NCBI GenBank assembly: GCA_017458105.1
Contig: JAFTGC010000041.1
Location: 1-57,155 of the forward strand
Source: Ruminococcus sp.
Lineage (GTDB): Bacteria; Bacillota; Clostridia; Oscillospirales; Acutalibacteraceae
Direction of reading: 5' to 3'
Length of the DNA: 57,155 nt
Made by a program: the position numbers and the translations under genes. The notes below the pieces were generated by a model, which did no database searches, was not told where the DNA came from, and saw only the letters and a list, made by a program, of their open reading frames with translations. Positions 25,867 through 34,741 of the stretch are shown here, piece by piece (within the stretch, counting starts at the first letter, position 1; every line of letters starts with the position of its first letter).

Positions 25867-26544
25867 TTAAAGTTCTGATTGAATTGTTGTGGGGATTGTC
25901 AGTGCAATCTCAAGATTGCCGTTACGGCAACGAAGATCGTCTATAAATGCCTGTACATTATCTTCATCAAGTAACTCTACCTTATAAATCAGTTTATATA
26001 AGCTACCCATATTGGTTGTTTTGACTGTAACCAACTTTACATTTTTAGCATATTTGTCGAATAAATCGTCAAATGCGTGTGCATAGTTTAAATCTTCCGG
26101 AACAGTAATTCTAAGTTCACGGTTGAGGTCATCTTTCTGTGTCAGATTAATGTAGTTTGCTGCAAACATACACAAACTTATAATTATTACAAATACGGAT
26201 GCGAGTGCAACATAGCCCATTGCTGTTACCAAGCCGGCTGCCATTGCTAAGAAAATGCTGAGAATTTCTTTTGCAGAGCCGGGTAAGCTTCTGAACCTTA
26301 CAAGCGAAAACGCTCCCATTACTGCAAGACCTGTTCCGATATTGCCATTTACAAGCATTATAACCGTCTGCACAATTGCAGGCAAAATTATTAGAGATAT
26401 TCGCATACTTTTTGTTTGCGGTGATTTCACCCCTGACACGAATGCTATTATTATACCCAAAATAATAGACACCAATGTACAAACAAGATAACTGCCGATT
26501 GTAAATGTTTCAGAATAGATTGGATTAAAAATTGTTTCAAGCAC
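25867..26544 (-). CDS. DUF4956 membrane protein
   Basis: The 225-residue protein has four transmembrane helices in the first 130 residues (for example LVCTLVSIILGIIIAFVSG and VTAMGYVALASVFVIIIS) and a cytoplasmic alpha/beta tail of about 90 residues. FSLVRFRSLPGSAKE (about 80-94) is the conserved DUF4956 loop. The function is unknown. It overlaps the VTC gene by 8 bp and precedes the beta-helix lipoprotein gene, an order that recurs in Clostridia. A role in membrane transfer of a VTC product is a guess. Confidence 0.88.
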   Translation of the reverse strand: MLETIFNPIYSETFTIGSYLVCTLVSIILGIIIAFVSGVKSPQTKSMRISLIILPAIVQTVIMLVNGNIGTGLAVMGAFSLVRFRSLPGSAKEILSIFLAMAAGLVTAMGYVALASVFVIIISLCMFAANYINLTQKDDLNRELRITVPEDLNYAHAFDDLFDKYAKNVKLVTVKTTNMGSLYKLIYKVELLDEDNVQAFIDDLRCRNGNLEIALTIPTTIQSEL

Positions 26545-27250
26545 AATGCTCGCCTCCTCTGTTATTTTTAGAAATTATTTTGTAGGCTGTTCCGTATTTT
26601 GAGAACGAACCCGGATATATGTTAAGGCTGCTAAGAGCTTCTGTAAGCCAAAGCGGCATTGCTTTGAGAGCCTTGATTTCCATAATACAAATGTTATTGT
26701 CTACTATCGGTTTACCATAGTCACCCAGCGAAAGGTCAAGTTCATAATCACGATAGCGAAGGTTCATATCAAATGTTATCCGCAAGTTTTTATCCTCTAA
26801 CCCAAAGTAGGCGTTGCGATCATACGCTATTAACATTCTGGGTGCAAGGTTATTGTAAAATTGCATTGCGTAATCAATCTCTCTCATTATCTGAGTATCT
26901 TTTGGCTTTTCACCGTGGTTTATGTACCTCATAGCCTTATCATACTTCATCGTTTCTCTTCTTTTATAAACAACACCTCTGTACTTCTTTTTTAGTTCAA
27001 GGAATACAGTAGTGTTTTTATCAGGAGTGAAGTATGAACGAAGCCGGAGTTTTTCTTTATATATCGGCTTATCAATAGATGTTCTTATGAGCCGATAGTC
27101 CGGTGTATCAAAATACAAACTACATACTGTACTTACACTGTATTTGTCTGTACCAAGTCGTTTTTCTATTAAACTTAACAAGGCTTGTTTTTGGTCTAGT
27201 GTAAGGATATACTTTTTTTCTGTCCTTTCAAATACTGCTATGCTTCCCAT
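26537..27250 (-). CDS. VTC-domain (polyphosphate polymerase-like) protein
   Basis: The 237-residue protein is a stand-alone VTC tunnel domain, related to yeast Vtc4, which makes polyphosphate from ATP. Conserved basic and acidic residues are present: FERTEKKYIL (6-15), SLYFDTPDYRLIR (about 44-56), KEKLRLRSY (about 64-72), ELKKKYRGVVYKRR and MEIKALKAMPLWL. All the tunnel-type Arg/Lys and metal-binding Glu positions that I can judge are kept. Bacterial versions are little studied, so polyphosphate synthesis is inferred. It leads the operon. Confidence 0.88.
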   Translation of the reverse strand: MGSIAVFERTEKKYILTLDQKQALLSLIEKRLGTDKYSVSTVCSLYFDTPDYRLIRTSIDKPIYKEKLRLRSYFTPDKNTTVFLELKKKYRGVVYKRRETMKYDKAMRYINHGEKPKDTQIMREIDYAMQFYNNLAPRMLIAYDRNAYFGLEDKNLRITFDMNLRYRDYELDLSLGDYGKPIVDNNICIMEIKALKAMPLWLTEALSSLNIYPGSFSKYGTAYKIISKNNRGGEHCA

Positions 27251-27394
27251 AATAACACCTCTTTTTGTTTTGTTCAGCTTTTGTTTTTGTTGTGATTATA
27301 ATATAACTCACCTTTGTGAAAATTGGGTGTAAATTAAATATTATTTTATTGAATAAAAATCAAATTCCCTATGAACAGTTTATGACGAAAGATA

Positions 27395-27501
27395 AAAGAC
27401 AATACCACACAAATGCAAAGCGGCTGTACCACAGCCTAAGCTATGATACAACCGCTTTTTGTGAGGTTAAAATAATGAAAAAACAAAGACAATACCACAC
27501 A
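27395..27501 (+). repeat. Direct repeat AAAGACAATACCACACA, two copies 90 bp apart
   Basis: Exact 17-bp copies lie at 27395-27411 and 27485-27501. The core resembles the ends of the small element at 51907-51992 and the inverted repeat at 37212-37249. The interval also holds a terminator hairpin. They look like fragments of a MITE-like family. Confidence 0.6.
27417..27458 (-). terminator. Probable glgA terminator
   Basis: AAAGCGGCTGTA (27417-27428) pairs, with one mismatch, with TACAACCGCTTT (27447-27458). It lies 60-100 bp beyond the glgA stop; the T-runs flank both sides only loosely. Confidence 0.55.
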
Positions 27502-27520
27502 CTAAAAGTGCGAATTTATC

Positions 27521-28948
27521 TTATGCCCAGTTAAGGGTGTCGTTATAAACATTAATATAATCCTGTGCACTCTTTTCCCATGAGTTATCACTCATCATTG
27601 CACGCCACATAAGCTGATGCCAGCCCCAATCATCATTGATACCTGCAAGTGCTCTTTTTACAGCGTTACACATATCTGCAATATCGTAATTTTTGAATGT
27701 GAAGCCGTTGCCGTAGTTGTCAGCGGAATCAAATACAGAATCCTTAAGACCGCCAACTTCACGAACAACCGGAACAGTACCGTATCTGAGGGCAATCATC
27801 TGAGAAAGTCCGCAAGGCTCCTGCTTAGATGGCATCAAGAAGATGTCAGCACCCGAGTAAATTTTGCGTGCCAGTTCAGGAACAAAACCATGGCAGAAAG
27901 ATACCCTACCCGGATAATTCCAAGCCAAATCATTGAAGAAATCCTCATACTCCTGGTCGCCCGAACCAAGGATAACAAACTGCATCTTCTGAGTATTGAG
28001 CAAATCATATATACCGCCACGAACAAGGTCAAGTCCCTTATGACTAACCAGACGAGTAATCATAGCAACTATCGGTGTATCCCAACTCTGTGTAAGGTTG
28101 AGTCTTTCCTGAAGTTTTTGTTTACATATACCCTTGCCCGACATATCATCTCTTGTATAATTTGCATATAATTGATAGTCCGTTGCAGGGTCGTAGGAAG
28201 CACAGTCGATACCGTTAAGAATACCGCAAAGCTTCCAGTGGTTTCTGTTAAGAGAATGGTGCAGACCGTAAGCATACCAAGGGTCTTTAATTTCGGCAGC
28301 ATAAGAAGGTGAAACGGTTGTAACTCTTGTTGAACATTCTATAGCACCTTTCATCATATTCAGCTTGCCGTCCATCTCGAGAATCTTTGTTTCTGTAGGA
28401 GGAATACCTACACATTCGGTATTAACTTCCCAACCGTACTGACCCTGATACTGGATATTATGGATTGTAAACACACTCTTAATGTTGTAGTACCAAGGGT
28501 TCTTGCTGTAGAACATATAGTAATAAACAGGCACCAAAGCTGTCTGCCAGTCATTGCAGTGAATAATATCCGGATGGAAGTCAATGTAAGGGAGCATCTC
28601 CATGATTGCCCTTGAGAAAAACGAGAATCTCTCAGCGTCATCATAATAACCGTAGAGTTTGTCCCTGTTAAAGTAATATTCGTTATCTAAAAAGTAATAT
28701 GTGCAGCCGTTCCACTGTGCCCAGAAAAGACCGCAATACTGGCTTCGCCAGCCTACAGGCACCCAAAAGTTAGTGATGTACTGAAGCTGACTTCTGAGGT
28801 CACCCGGTATTGAACCGTAAAGCGGAACAACAATCCTACAATCCTGACCTTTGCGGTTAAGTGTATGTGGAAGACTTCCGGCTACATCTGCAAGACCACC
28901 ACTGCCGCAAAACGGATTGGCTTCGCTTGCACAATATAAAATTCTCAT
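27521..28948 (-). CDS. glgA: Glycogen synthase (GT5)
   Basis: GlgA adds glucose from ADP-glucose to the glycogen chain. The 475-residue GT5 enzyme shows GSGGLADVAGSLP (about 15-27), HCNDWQTALVP (about 138), VSHKGLDLV (about 303) and the C-terminal nucleotide site PSKQEPCGLSQMIALRYGTVPVV (in two parts, about 375-397). The usual Lys of the KTGG or KVGG motif is replaced by Gly (CGSGG), a variant that also occurs in other gut Clostridia. It follows glgD after 93 bp and may have its own weak promoter (TTGCTT, 16 bp, TATACT). Confidence 0.95.
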   Translation of the reverse strand: MRILYCASEANPFCGSGGLADVAGSLPHTLNRKGQDCRIVVPLYGSIPGDLRSQLQYITNFWVPVGWRSQYCGLFWAQWNGCTYYFLDNEYYFNRDKLYGYYDDAERFSFFSRAIMEMLPYIDFHPDIIHCNDWQTALVPVYYYMFYSKNPWYYNIKSVFTIHNIQYQGQYGWEVNTECVGIPPTETKILEMDGKLNMMKGAIECSTRVTTVSPSYAAEIKDPWYAYGLHHSLNRNHWKLCGILNGIDCASYDPATDYQLYANYTRDDMSGKGICKQKLQERLNLTQSWDTPIVAMITRLVSHKGLDLVRGGIYDLLNTQKMQFVILGSGDQEYEDFFNDLAWNYPGRVSFCHGFVPELARKIYSGADIFLMPSKQEPCGLSQMIALRYGTVPVVREVGGLKDSVFDSADNYGNGFTFKNYDIADMCNAVKRALAGINDDWGWHQLMWRAMMSDNSWEKSAQDYINVYNDTLNWA

Positions 28949-29041
28949 TTCAATTACCTCCTATAAATTGTATAATTAAAGTATATCATAATTAGTGAAA
29001 AAAGCAACAAAATGAATTAATTACCCATAAAAATCCGCATT

Positions 29042-30160
29042 TTAAGAGATAATCGATCCTTTCTCAATATAAACAGGGTAGTTTGGAGCACCCATAAGCT
29101 GCTGGTCGTCTGCAATATAGCAATCCTTATCAATGATAACATTGCTGATTGTTGCGTTTTCGCCAATTACTGAATCCTGCATAATAATACAGTTCTTCAC
29201 ACTTACATTTTTGCCTATGACAACACCTTTAGAAATTATACTGTTCTCAACCGAGCCGTTAATCTCACAACCCTGTGCAATCAAACTGCCTTTTACCGAA
29301 CAATCAAAGCCGTAGCGTGAAGGTCTGTCGTCACGAACCTTTGTATAAATAGGTCTTTCAGGATTAAACAAATCCTTTCTGACATTACCGTCCATCAAAT
29401 CCATGGAGATGCTGTAGTAATCCTGCATTGAACAAAATGTCTTGAGGTAACCCTTATGCTCATAACCAAACACCTTGTATTTATTAAGGTCAAAATCAAG
29501 GAACAGCTTGCGATAGCCTGTATTATTTGTAGCCACACACTCACGCACAATGCTCATAAGAAGATCTTTTCTGATAAGAATAGATCCTGTGATAAGGTTA
29601 CAGTCACCTAAAATTTGAGGTCTGATCTGCAGTCTGTTGATTCTGCCGTCATCATCAATATCGGCAACCATAGGGTAGTTTTTGTTATTGTTAATATCCT
29701 GATATTTATAACAGAAAGTAATATCCGCACCTTTTTTAACATGTTGATAGTACATCTTTTGATAGTCAAGGTTAGCAACTGCATTTGTGTGGCAAATAAG
29801 TACATCTGTTTCGTCACGATTTTCTATATAACCGTGAAGTGTTTCGATTGTTTCAAGTGCATTATCAAAGCTTTTTCCGCTGAACGGAGGAAGAATTGTA
29901 ACACCGCTCTTTCTCTTTGATAAATCCCACGCATGGCCCGAACCTACATGGTCCATAAGACTGAAATAGTTTGATGATGCAATGATACCTACATTGTTTA
30001 TACCTGCATTGCTCATATTTGAAAGTGGAAAGTCAATCAGCCTATACTTACCTCCAAACGGAACACTTGCCATTGTACGTTTTGCTGTAAGCTGGCTCAG
30101 GCTGTCCTCGTTGGTATTTGCAAAAATAAGTCCTAATACATTGTTACTTCTGCCGCTCAT
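29042..30160 (-). CDS. glgD: Glucose-1-phosphate adenylyltransferase, GlgD subunit
   Basis: GlgD is the regulatory-like partner that stimulates GlgC in Firmicutes ADP-glucose pyrophosphorylase. The 372-residue protein has a nucleotidyltransferase fold that starts divergently ([21 protein letters not shown]) with the catalytic GGxGxRL loop lost, [16 protein letters not shown] (about 34-49) kept, and a left-handed beta-helix of hexapeptides at the C-terminus (about 295-365). It overlaps glgC by 4 bp. Confidence 0.93.
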   Translation of the reverse strand: MSGRSNNVLGLIFANTNEDSLSQLTAKRTMASVPFGGKYRLIDFPLSNMSNAGINNVGIIASSNYFSLMDHVGSGHAWDLSKRKSGVTILPPFSGKSFDNALETIETLHGYIENRDETDVLICHTNAVANLDYQKMYYQHVKKGADITFCYKYQDINNNKNYPMVADIDDDGRINRLQIRPQILGDCNLITGSILIRKDLLMSIVRECVATNNTGYRKLFLDFDLNKYKVFGYEHKGYLKTFCSMQDYYSISMDLMDGNVRKDLFNPERPIYTKVRDDRPSRYGFDCSVKGSLIAQGCEINGSVENSIISKGVVIGKNVSVKNCIIMQDSVIGENATISNVIIDKDCYIADDQQLMGAPNYPVYIEKGSIIS

Positions 30161-31362
30161 TTTTCCACCTCCATATCTTCGCCTATCATAGCTTTTGGTG
30201 GGATTATCACATCATCTCCGATGACAAGTTCATCGCCGACAACGGCAATGCCCCACTCATCTTTATTATCATAATCAAGCGGATTTCCGCCGATTTTTAC
30301 ATTTTTACCGATAACCGTGTTTTCAGAAATAATCGAATAACGAACATCAGCACCTGCCTTAACAACAGTGTTAGGCATAACGATTGAGTAGTCAATCTTA
30401 GCACCTTTTTCAACCTTAACTCCTGCAAAGAGGATAGAGTTTTGAACATCCCCTTCAACAAAACAGCCGTCAGAAACAAGTGAGTTATGAACATTTGCGT
30501 CACTTGAAACATAGTGAGGAGGCATCATAGGATTTTTGGAATAAATATCCTTTAGGTCAAGCTTAGATTTAGGATCGAGCAAATCCATATTAGCGTCCCA
30601 AAGTGAATCAACTGTTCCAACATCCTTCCAATAACCTTCAAAAGGATAAGCAAACATACGCTCACCCGCATTGAGCATAGCAGGAAGAACATCCTTACCA
30701 AAGTCATTATGTGAATCCTGTTTTTTTGAATCCTCCACAAGATATTTTCTGAGCTTATCCCAACTGAAAACATAAATACCCATTGACGCATTTGTGCTTT
30801 TTGGATGTTCAGGCTTTTCGTCAAACTCATAGATTGAACCATCCTCATTTGTGTTGAGGATACCAAAGCGTGAAGCCTCTGCAAGCGGAACATCAATAAC
30901 TGCAATTGTGCAGGCAGCATCGTTTTCTTTGTGAAATTTAATCATCTCAGCATAGTCCATCTTGTATATGTGGTCACCCGAAAGGATAACAACATATTCC
31001 GGGTTATAACGCTCTATATAGCTTATATTCTGATATATAGCATTGGCTGTACCAGAGTACCACTCAGAACCTGCCTTTGACTCATAAGGGCTTAAGCAGG
31101 TAACACCGGAGTGCATACCGTCAAGTTCCCACGGTTGTCCGTTGCCAACATACTCATTCAACACAAGCGGTTGATACTGAGTAAGAACACCAACAGCCTC
31201 AATTCCGGAATTTGTACAGTTTGATAAAGGGAAATCGATAATTCTGTATTTACCGCCAAACGGAACAGCGGGCTTGGCAATCTTTTTGGTCAACACACCA
31301 AGTCGAGAACCCTGACCACCTGCAAGAAGCATAGCAACAACTTCTTTTTTAGGTAACATCAT
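30157..31362 (-). CDS. glgC: Glucose-1-phosphate adenylyltransferase, GlgC subunit
   Basis: GlgC makes ADP-glucose from ATP and glucose 1-phosphate, the committed step of glycogen synthesis. The 401-residue catalytic subunit has [15 protein letters not shown] (about 11-25), [38 protein letters not shown] and [12 protein letters not shown], then a beta-helix C-terminal domain. It is the first gene of glgC-glgD-glgA; the branching enzyme gene glgB is 20 kb away. Confidence 0.96.
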   Translation of the reverse strand: MMLPKKEVVAMLLAGGQGSRLGVLTKKIAKPAVPFGGKYRIIDFPLSNCTNSGIEAVGVLTQYQPLVLNEYVGNGQPWELDGMHSGVTCLSPYESKAGSEWYSGTANAIYQNISYIERYNPEYVVILSGDHIYKMDYAEMIKFHKENDAACTIAVIDVPLAEASRFGILNTNEDGSIYEFDEKPEHPKSTNASMGIYVFSWDKLRKYLVEDSKKQDSHNDFGKDVLPAMLNAGERMFAYPFEGYWKDVGTVDSLWDANMDLLDPKSKLDLKDIYSKNPMMPPHYVSSDANVHNSLVSDGCFVEGDVQNSILFAGVKVEKGAKIDYSIVMPNTVVKAGADVRYSIISENTVIGKNVKIGGNPLDYDNKDEWGIAVVGDELVIGDDVIIPPKAMIGEDMEVEK

Positions 31363-31444
31363 TTAATTCCTCCATTATAATAAATTTGTTTATTTTACGG
31401 AAATTCTGCCGCATTACTTAATAATAACATTTTCTGTTTGTCGA

Positions 31445-31474
31445 ATTATAACAGATTACTGCATTAAATGTTAA
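31445..31474 (-). promoter_or_regulatory. glgC promoter
   Basis: Minus-strand -10 TATAAT (31445-31450) with TTAACA (31469-31474) 18 bp upstream, about 80 nt before the glgC start. The rest of the 417-bp spacer (31363-31779) is AT-rich and holds the inverted repeat at 31633 and the terminator at 31723; I see no gene in it. Confidence 0.6.
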
Positions 31475-31632
31475 TAAATTAAGTCCACACCGAATTAGAC
31501 CGAGCAAAAAGCCCAACCTAAACAATTGTAAAAATCTGTATAAGCAAATACAATTTCGGTATGCTACATCATCCTCTTTTACTATTATATACCAATCAAA
31601 TTTTAATTACAATTGATGTTATACATAACAAA

Positions 31633-31671
31633 CAACGGATTTTTTGTGCAAATTTACAAAACCGTCCGTTG
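31633..31671. other. Inverted repeat with poly-T/poly-A loop
   Basis: CAACGGA (31633-31639) pairs with TCCGTTG (31665-31671), with TTTTTT and AAAA just inside the arms. It may be a second terminator for the DUF11 gene on the minus strand; it matches nothing else in the window. Confidence 0.4.
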
Positions 31672-31722
31672 TCACATATTCTATTTTTGTAATGTATGGT
31701 ATTTTAATATAATTAAAAAAGC

Positions 31723-31747
31723 CATACCGGACTCTTGCCCGGTATAG
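31723..31747 (-). terminator. Terminator of the DUF11 gene
   Basis: CATACCGG (31723-31730) pairs with CCGGTATaG (31739-31747), followed on the minus strand by GGCTTTTTTAATT. Confidence 0.85.
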
Positions 31748-31779
31748 CCCCATTATTTTATAGATCTATATTAAAAAAT

Positions 31780-32625
31780 TTAAATTCTTCCTGTTACTTC
31801 AAGTACGACAGTACCCGGCTTAACTTTCCATACTCCTGTTGGTTTTTGTTTGAATGTTGCGGCAGGAACCGTTATCTGATTTGGCAAAGTTTCAAAAACA
31901 CCTGTTGTTTCATCGTAGGTGTAATTTACACCCTCTCTCCACTCTTTTCCGTTATAGGTTACATTTATATCTTTCAAAGCAGGGTCAAAAGTGTCGGTAA
32001 CAATAACATCTCCTGATGCTTCGGTATTACCTGTATTGGTTATTGTGAAGGTATAATTCAATTTGCAGTGCTCTGTGATTGTATCCGGGCATAACGATTT
32101 TACTATGGCCAGCTGTGCTTCATCGGCAGTTGTAATAGTTTCAGAAGCTACAACAGGACCCGATACCGAACATCCGCTGACAGTTACTTTGTTGGTTATT
32201 TCACCATCCGTGGACGGGTCTGCAAATTCGTTCACTTTTACGGAATATACAATTGTTGTATTTCCGTTTGCAGGAACAGTTATTCCGGTAATTACCAACG
32301 GTTTCTTGTCTGTTATTGTCGGATCAGGCTGTAAAACACCTTCGATAAAATACGTTACTGTTCCGTCAACATAGGTCAGCGGTACTGTTTTTTTCTTGCC
32401 CGAACCACAAGCTCCCAAATTATCGGTCAGGGTCAGCCTTTTAATCGGTCTTTTGCCGGAATTTATAATATTAATAACATAGGTCACAATATCACCTATG
32501 TTGTAGGTTGAATCAACTGCGGTTTTAGTTACGCTTAAAACTTCAACGATTTCGCCTGTTACTATATTTGAATTTATAACATTGTCATTATATGACAAAC
32601 TTGCTTGATTTGAAAAAGTTTTCAT
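31780..32625 (-). CDS. DUF11-repeat protein without signal peptide
   Basis: The 281-residue protein contains two DUF11-type beta-sandwich repeats: one around residues 30-160 (TKTAVDSTYNIGDIVTYVI and TLTDNLG) and one around 170-275 (AIVKSLCPDTITEHCKLNYTFTITNTG and VTDTFDP). Such repeats usually occur in surface or fimbria-like proteins, yet no signal peptide, lipobox or LPXTG is visible. In spore formers, similar leaderless proteins can be part of spore surfaces; that is only a possibility here. It is monocistronic with its own terminator. Confidence 0.75.
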   Translation of the reverse strand: MKTFSNQASLSYNDNVINSNIVTGEIVEVLSVTKTAVDSTYNIGDIVTYVINIINSGKRPIKRLTLTDNLGACGSGKKKTVPLTYVDGTVTYFIEGVLQPDPTITDKKPLVITGITVPANGNTTIVYSVKVNEFADPSTDGEITNKVTVSGCSVSGPVVASETITTADEAQLAIVKSLCPDTITEHCKLNYTFTITNTGNTEASGDVIVTDTFDPALKDINVTYNGKEWREGVNYTYDETTGVFETLPNQITVPAATFKQKPTGVWKVKPGTVVLEVTGRI

Positions 32626-32717
32626 TTTTTACCTCCTTTATTTGTCAGAGGGGATTTCCCTCAATTCATAATATGTAATTGAATAAAAAATGTGTTATAA
32701 TAAACTTGGGTGAGTTT

Positions 32718-33038
32718 ATGTACTATACTTATATGCTTTTATGCAATGACAATTCCATATACACAGGGATAACAACCGACCTGAGCCGACGCTTTTATGA
32801 ACACCTTAACAGCCAGAAAGGGGCAAAATACACACGCACACATACACCTTTAAAAATTCTTGCAGCGTGGAAAAGCAGTAACCGTTCGACTGCTTCAAAG
32901 CTTGAATACCGTATAAAAAAACTGACGAAAACTGCCAAAGAACAAATTATTTACAACAATGATTTTAGTGTATTTGATAGCAAAATTGATAAATCAGAAT
33001 ATCAAAGATTGTATAACTTTTTTTCTTCTTCGCTTTGA
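32718..33038 (+). CDS. GIY-YIG domain protein (UPF0213 type)
   Basis: A 106-residue stand-alone GIY-YIG nuclease-like domain: YYTYMLLCNDNSIYTGITTDLSRRFYEH near the N-terminus (in parts, residues 2-30), with the catalytic-type Arg and Tyr, and GAKYTRTHTPLKIL after it. Small proteins of this family are widespread and mostly uncharacterised, likely acting on DNA. The ATG at 32718 follows GGGTGAG; the longer in-frame start is weaker. Confidence 0.88.
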   Translation: MYYTYMLLCNDNSIYTGITTDLSRRFYEHLNSQKGAKYTRTHTPLKILAAWKSSNRSTASKLEYRIKKLTKTAKEQIIYNNDFSVFDSKIDKSEYQRLYNFFSSSL

Positions 33039-33099
33039 CATATATACAAGATATATGTTAAAATAACTTTATATAAAATTTATTTTTTGGGGGTATTTT

Positions 33100-33930
33100 A
33101 TGAAAAGATTAGTTGCGGTTCTTTGTGTGGCATTTATGTGCCTTTCTTTCTGCGGGTGCGATTTTATTAAAAGCTTTGAGGAAGGTTTTTCTGATATAGA
33201 TTCTGTCAAGAAATACTCAACAATTCAAGAGTATATTGACGCTACAAATATTCAGTCTGAGATTGATATGACAAATGCCGACACAAGCATTGAAGTTTTT
33301 GTTGAGGGAGAAGACAAACTTGTTTACGAATACAAATACAATGAGCAGATTGATTTGGACAAAAATGATATTACAAAAGTAATTGATGCCACTCTTAAGG
33401 GTGTTTCGGCAGCGTTTGTAAATGTTGCAAAAGAGCTTGCAGATAATGTTGATGTAAAGAACCCTATCGTGGTGCTAAGGTACCTTAACGCAGACGGTAC
33501 AAATATTTACGAAAAAGAGTTTACAAAGGACACAAAAGTTGAAAACACAGCAAAAATGACCGCCGGTGACAATTCTACAACTTACGAGTCACTTGACGAT
33601 TATCTTTCAGACAGCACAGTTCAAGACTTTTTTCAACCGACAATCGACGCCTATGCTGAACAGGGTATGAAGATGACAATTTCGGCAGAAAACGGTAATC
33701 TGCTGTACGAAGTTACCTATAATGAACAAATTAAAGATGAAAACCTTCCGGCAACAAAGCAGGCACTTCAAAGCTCAATGAAAAACTCTTCGGAAATTTA
33801 TATCAACATTGCAAATTCACTTAGAGAGTATATTGAAAACACTGACAAAATGACGGTTATCGTACGTTTTCTTAACGCTGACGGCACAAAAATTTACCAG
33901 TGCAGTTATTCTTCTGAAAAAACAGATTAA
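33100..33930 (+). CDS. Lipoprotein with two tandem DUF4854-like domains
   Basis: The 276-residue precursor has a signal peptide ending FCGC (Cys at about 20). The mature part contains two similar units of about 115 residues. Unit 1 (about 45-150) has YSTIQEYIDATNIQSEI, LVYEYKYNEQID and VVLRYLNADGTNIYEKE. Unit 2 (about 165-273) has YESLDDYLSDSTVQDFF, LLYEVTYNEQIK and VIVRFLNADGTKIYQCS. An internal duplication is evident. DUF4854 proteins are secreted and of unknown function. It is probably monocistronic. Confidence 0.85.
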   Translation: MKRLVAVLCVAFMCLSFCGCDFIKSFEEGFSDIDSVKKYSTIQEYIDATNIQSEIDMTNADTSIEVFVEGEDKLVYEYKYNEQIDLDKNDITKVIDATLKGVSAAFVNVAKELADNVDVKNPIVVLRYLNADGTNIYEKEFTKDTKVENTAKMTAGDNSTTYESLDDYLSDSTVQDFFQPTIDAYAEQGMKMTISAENGNLLYEVTYNEQIKDENLPATKQALQSSMKNSSEIYINIANSLREYIENTDKMTVIVRFLNADGTKIYQCSYSSEKTD

Positions 33931-34003
33931 AAAACTTGTTAAATAACTGTAAATATGGTAATATGTCTATATCTTATAGAAAATTTAAGGAGTATATATC
34001 AAA

Positions 34004-34369
34004 ATGAAATTAAAAGAATCAGGTGAGATGTATCTGGAAACAATCCATGTTTTAAGTCTAAAAAAACCATATGTTCGTTCTATTGATGTTGTGGACTATA
34101 TGGGTTACTCAAAACCAAGCGTAAGCCGTGCAGTAGGTTTACTGCGTGAGGGCGGTTATCTTACGATGGACAGCGACGGTTCTTTACACCTCACTGACCT
34201 TGGCAAAGAGGTTGCCGAAAAAACATATGAACGCCACACTGTGCTTTCCAAATTTTTTATTAATATCGGTGTAAGCGAAGAAGTTGCAACAGCTGATGCC
34301 TGTAAAATGGAGCATGTCATCAGTGATGAAACCTTTGCAGCGTTGAAAAAGTACGCTCACCTTGACTAA
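34004..34369 (+). CDS. DtxR/MntR-family metal-dependent repressor
   Basis: A 121-residue winged-helix regulator with the metal-binding and dimerisation domain but no SH3-like domain. Residues that line the metal site in this family appear as Met9-type (SGEMYLETI), His in ERHTVLSKF (about 77) and Cys/Glu/His in ACKMEHVISDE (about 100-104). The Met and Cys ligands resemble iron-type DtxR rather than manganese-type MntR of Bacillus. No metal transporter is adjacent; the next gene is a DUF4250 protein overlapping in leader only. Confidence 0.88.
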   Translation: MKLKESGEMYLETIHVLSLKKPYVRSIDVVDYMGYSKPSVSRAVGLLREGGYLTMDSDGSLHLTDLGKEVAEKTYERHTVLSKFFINIGVSEEVATADACKMEHVISDETFAALKKYAHLD

Positions 34370-34391
34370 AGCTTTACGGAGGTGTACCGCT

Positions 34392-34568
34392 TTGGCAATT
34401 CCAAATAACCCAATGATTTTACTATCTTACATTAACACCCAACTGAGGGATAACTATCCTGATTTTGAGGAGTTGTGCAAATCTCTCTGCGTTGACGGTG
34501 ATGAAATAAAGCAAAAACTTTCTGCTATAGATTATTCATATGATGAAACACTCAACAAGTTTATTTAA
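34392..34568 (+). CDS. DUF4250 small protein
   Basis: A 58-residue protein matching the DUF4250 pattern: AIPNNPMILLSYINTQLRDNY, FEELCKSLCVD and a C-terminal DYSYDETLNKFI. Function unknown. The start is a TTG at 34392, well placed after CGGAGGTG (34377-34384); an upstream ATG at 34362 would overlap the regulator gene and lacks a ribosome site. It is probably co-transcribed with the DtxR-type regulator. Confidence 0.83.
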   Translation: MAIPNNPMILLSYINTQLRDNYPDFEELCKSLCVDGDEIKQKLSAIDYSYDETLNKFI

Positions 34569-34589
34569 AGTTATTTTAATAAATAATTA

Positions 34590-34626
34590 AGGATGTATCA
34601 ATTTTACTTTGATGCATCCTTTTTTC
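34590..34626 (+). terminator. Terminator after the DUF4250 gene
   Basis: AGGATGTATCAA and TTTGATGCATCCT (34590-34620) form an 11-bp stem with one mismatch, followed by TTTTTT. Confidence 0.92.
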
Positions 34627-34741
34627 ATAATTTGTTCGTTAAACCATCTGTTTAATTTCATCTTAGGATTATTTTTTCTACACAGAATTTTCACAAAACA
34701 GGAATATACTTTAATCATCAAATAACCGAGGAGATGATCTT

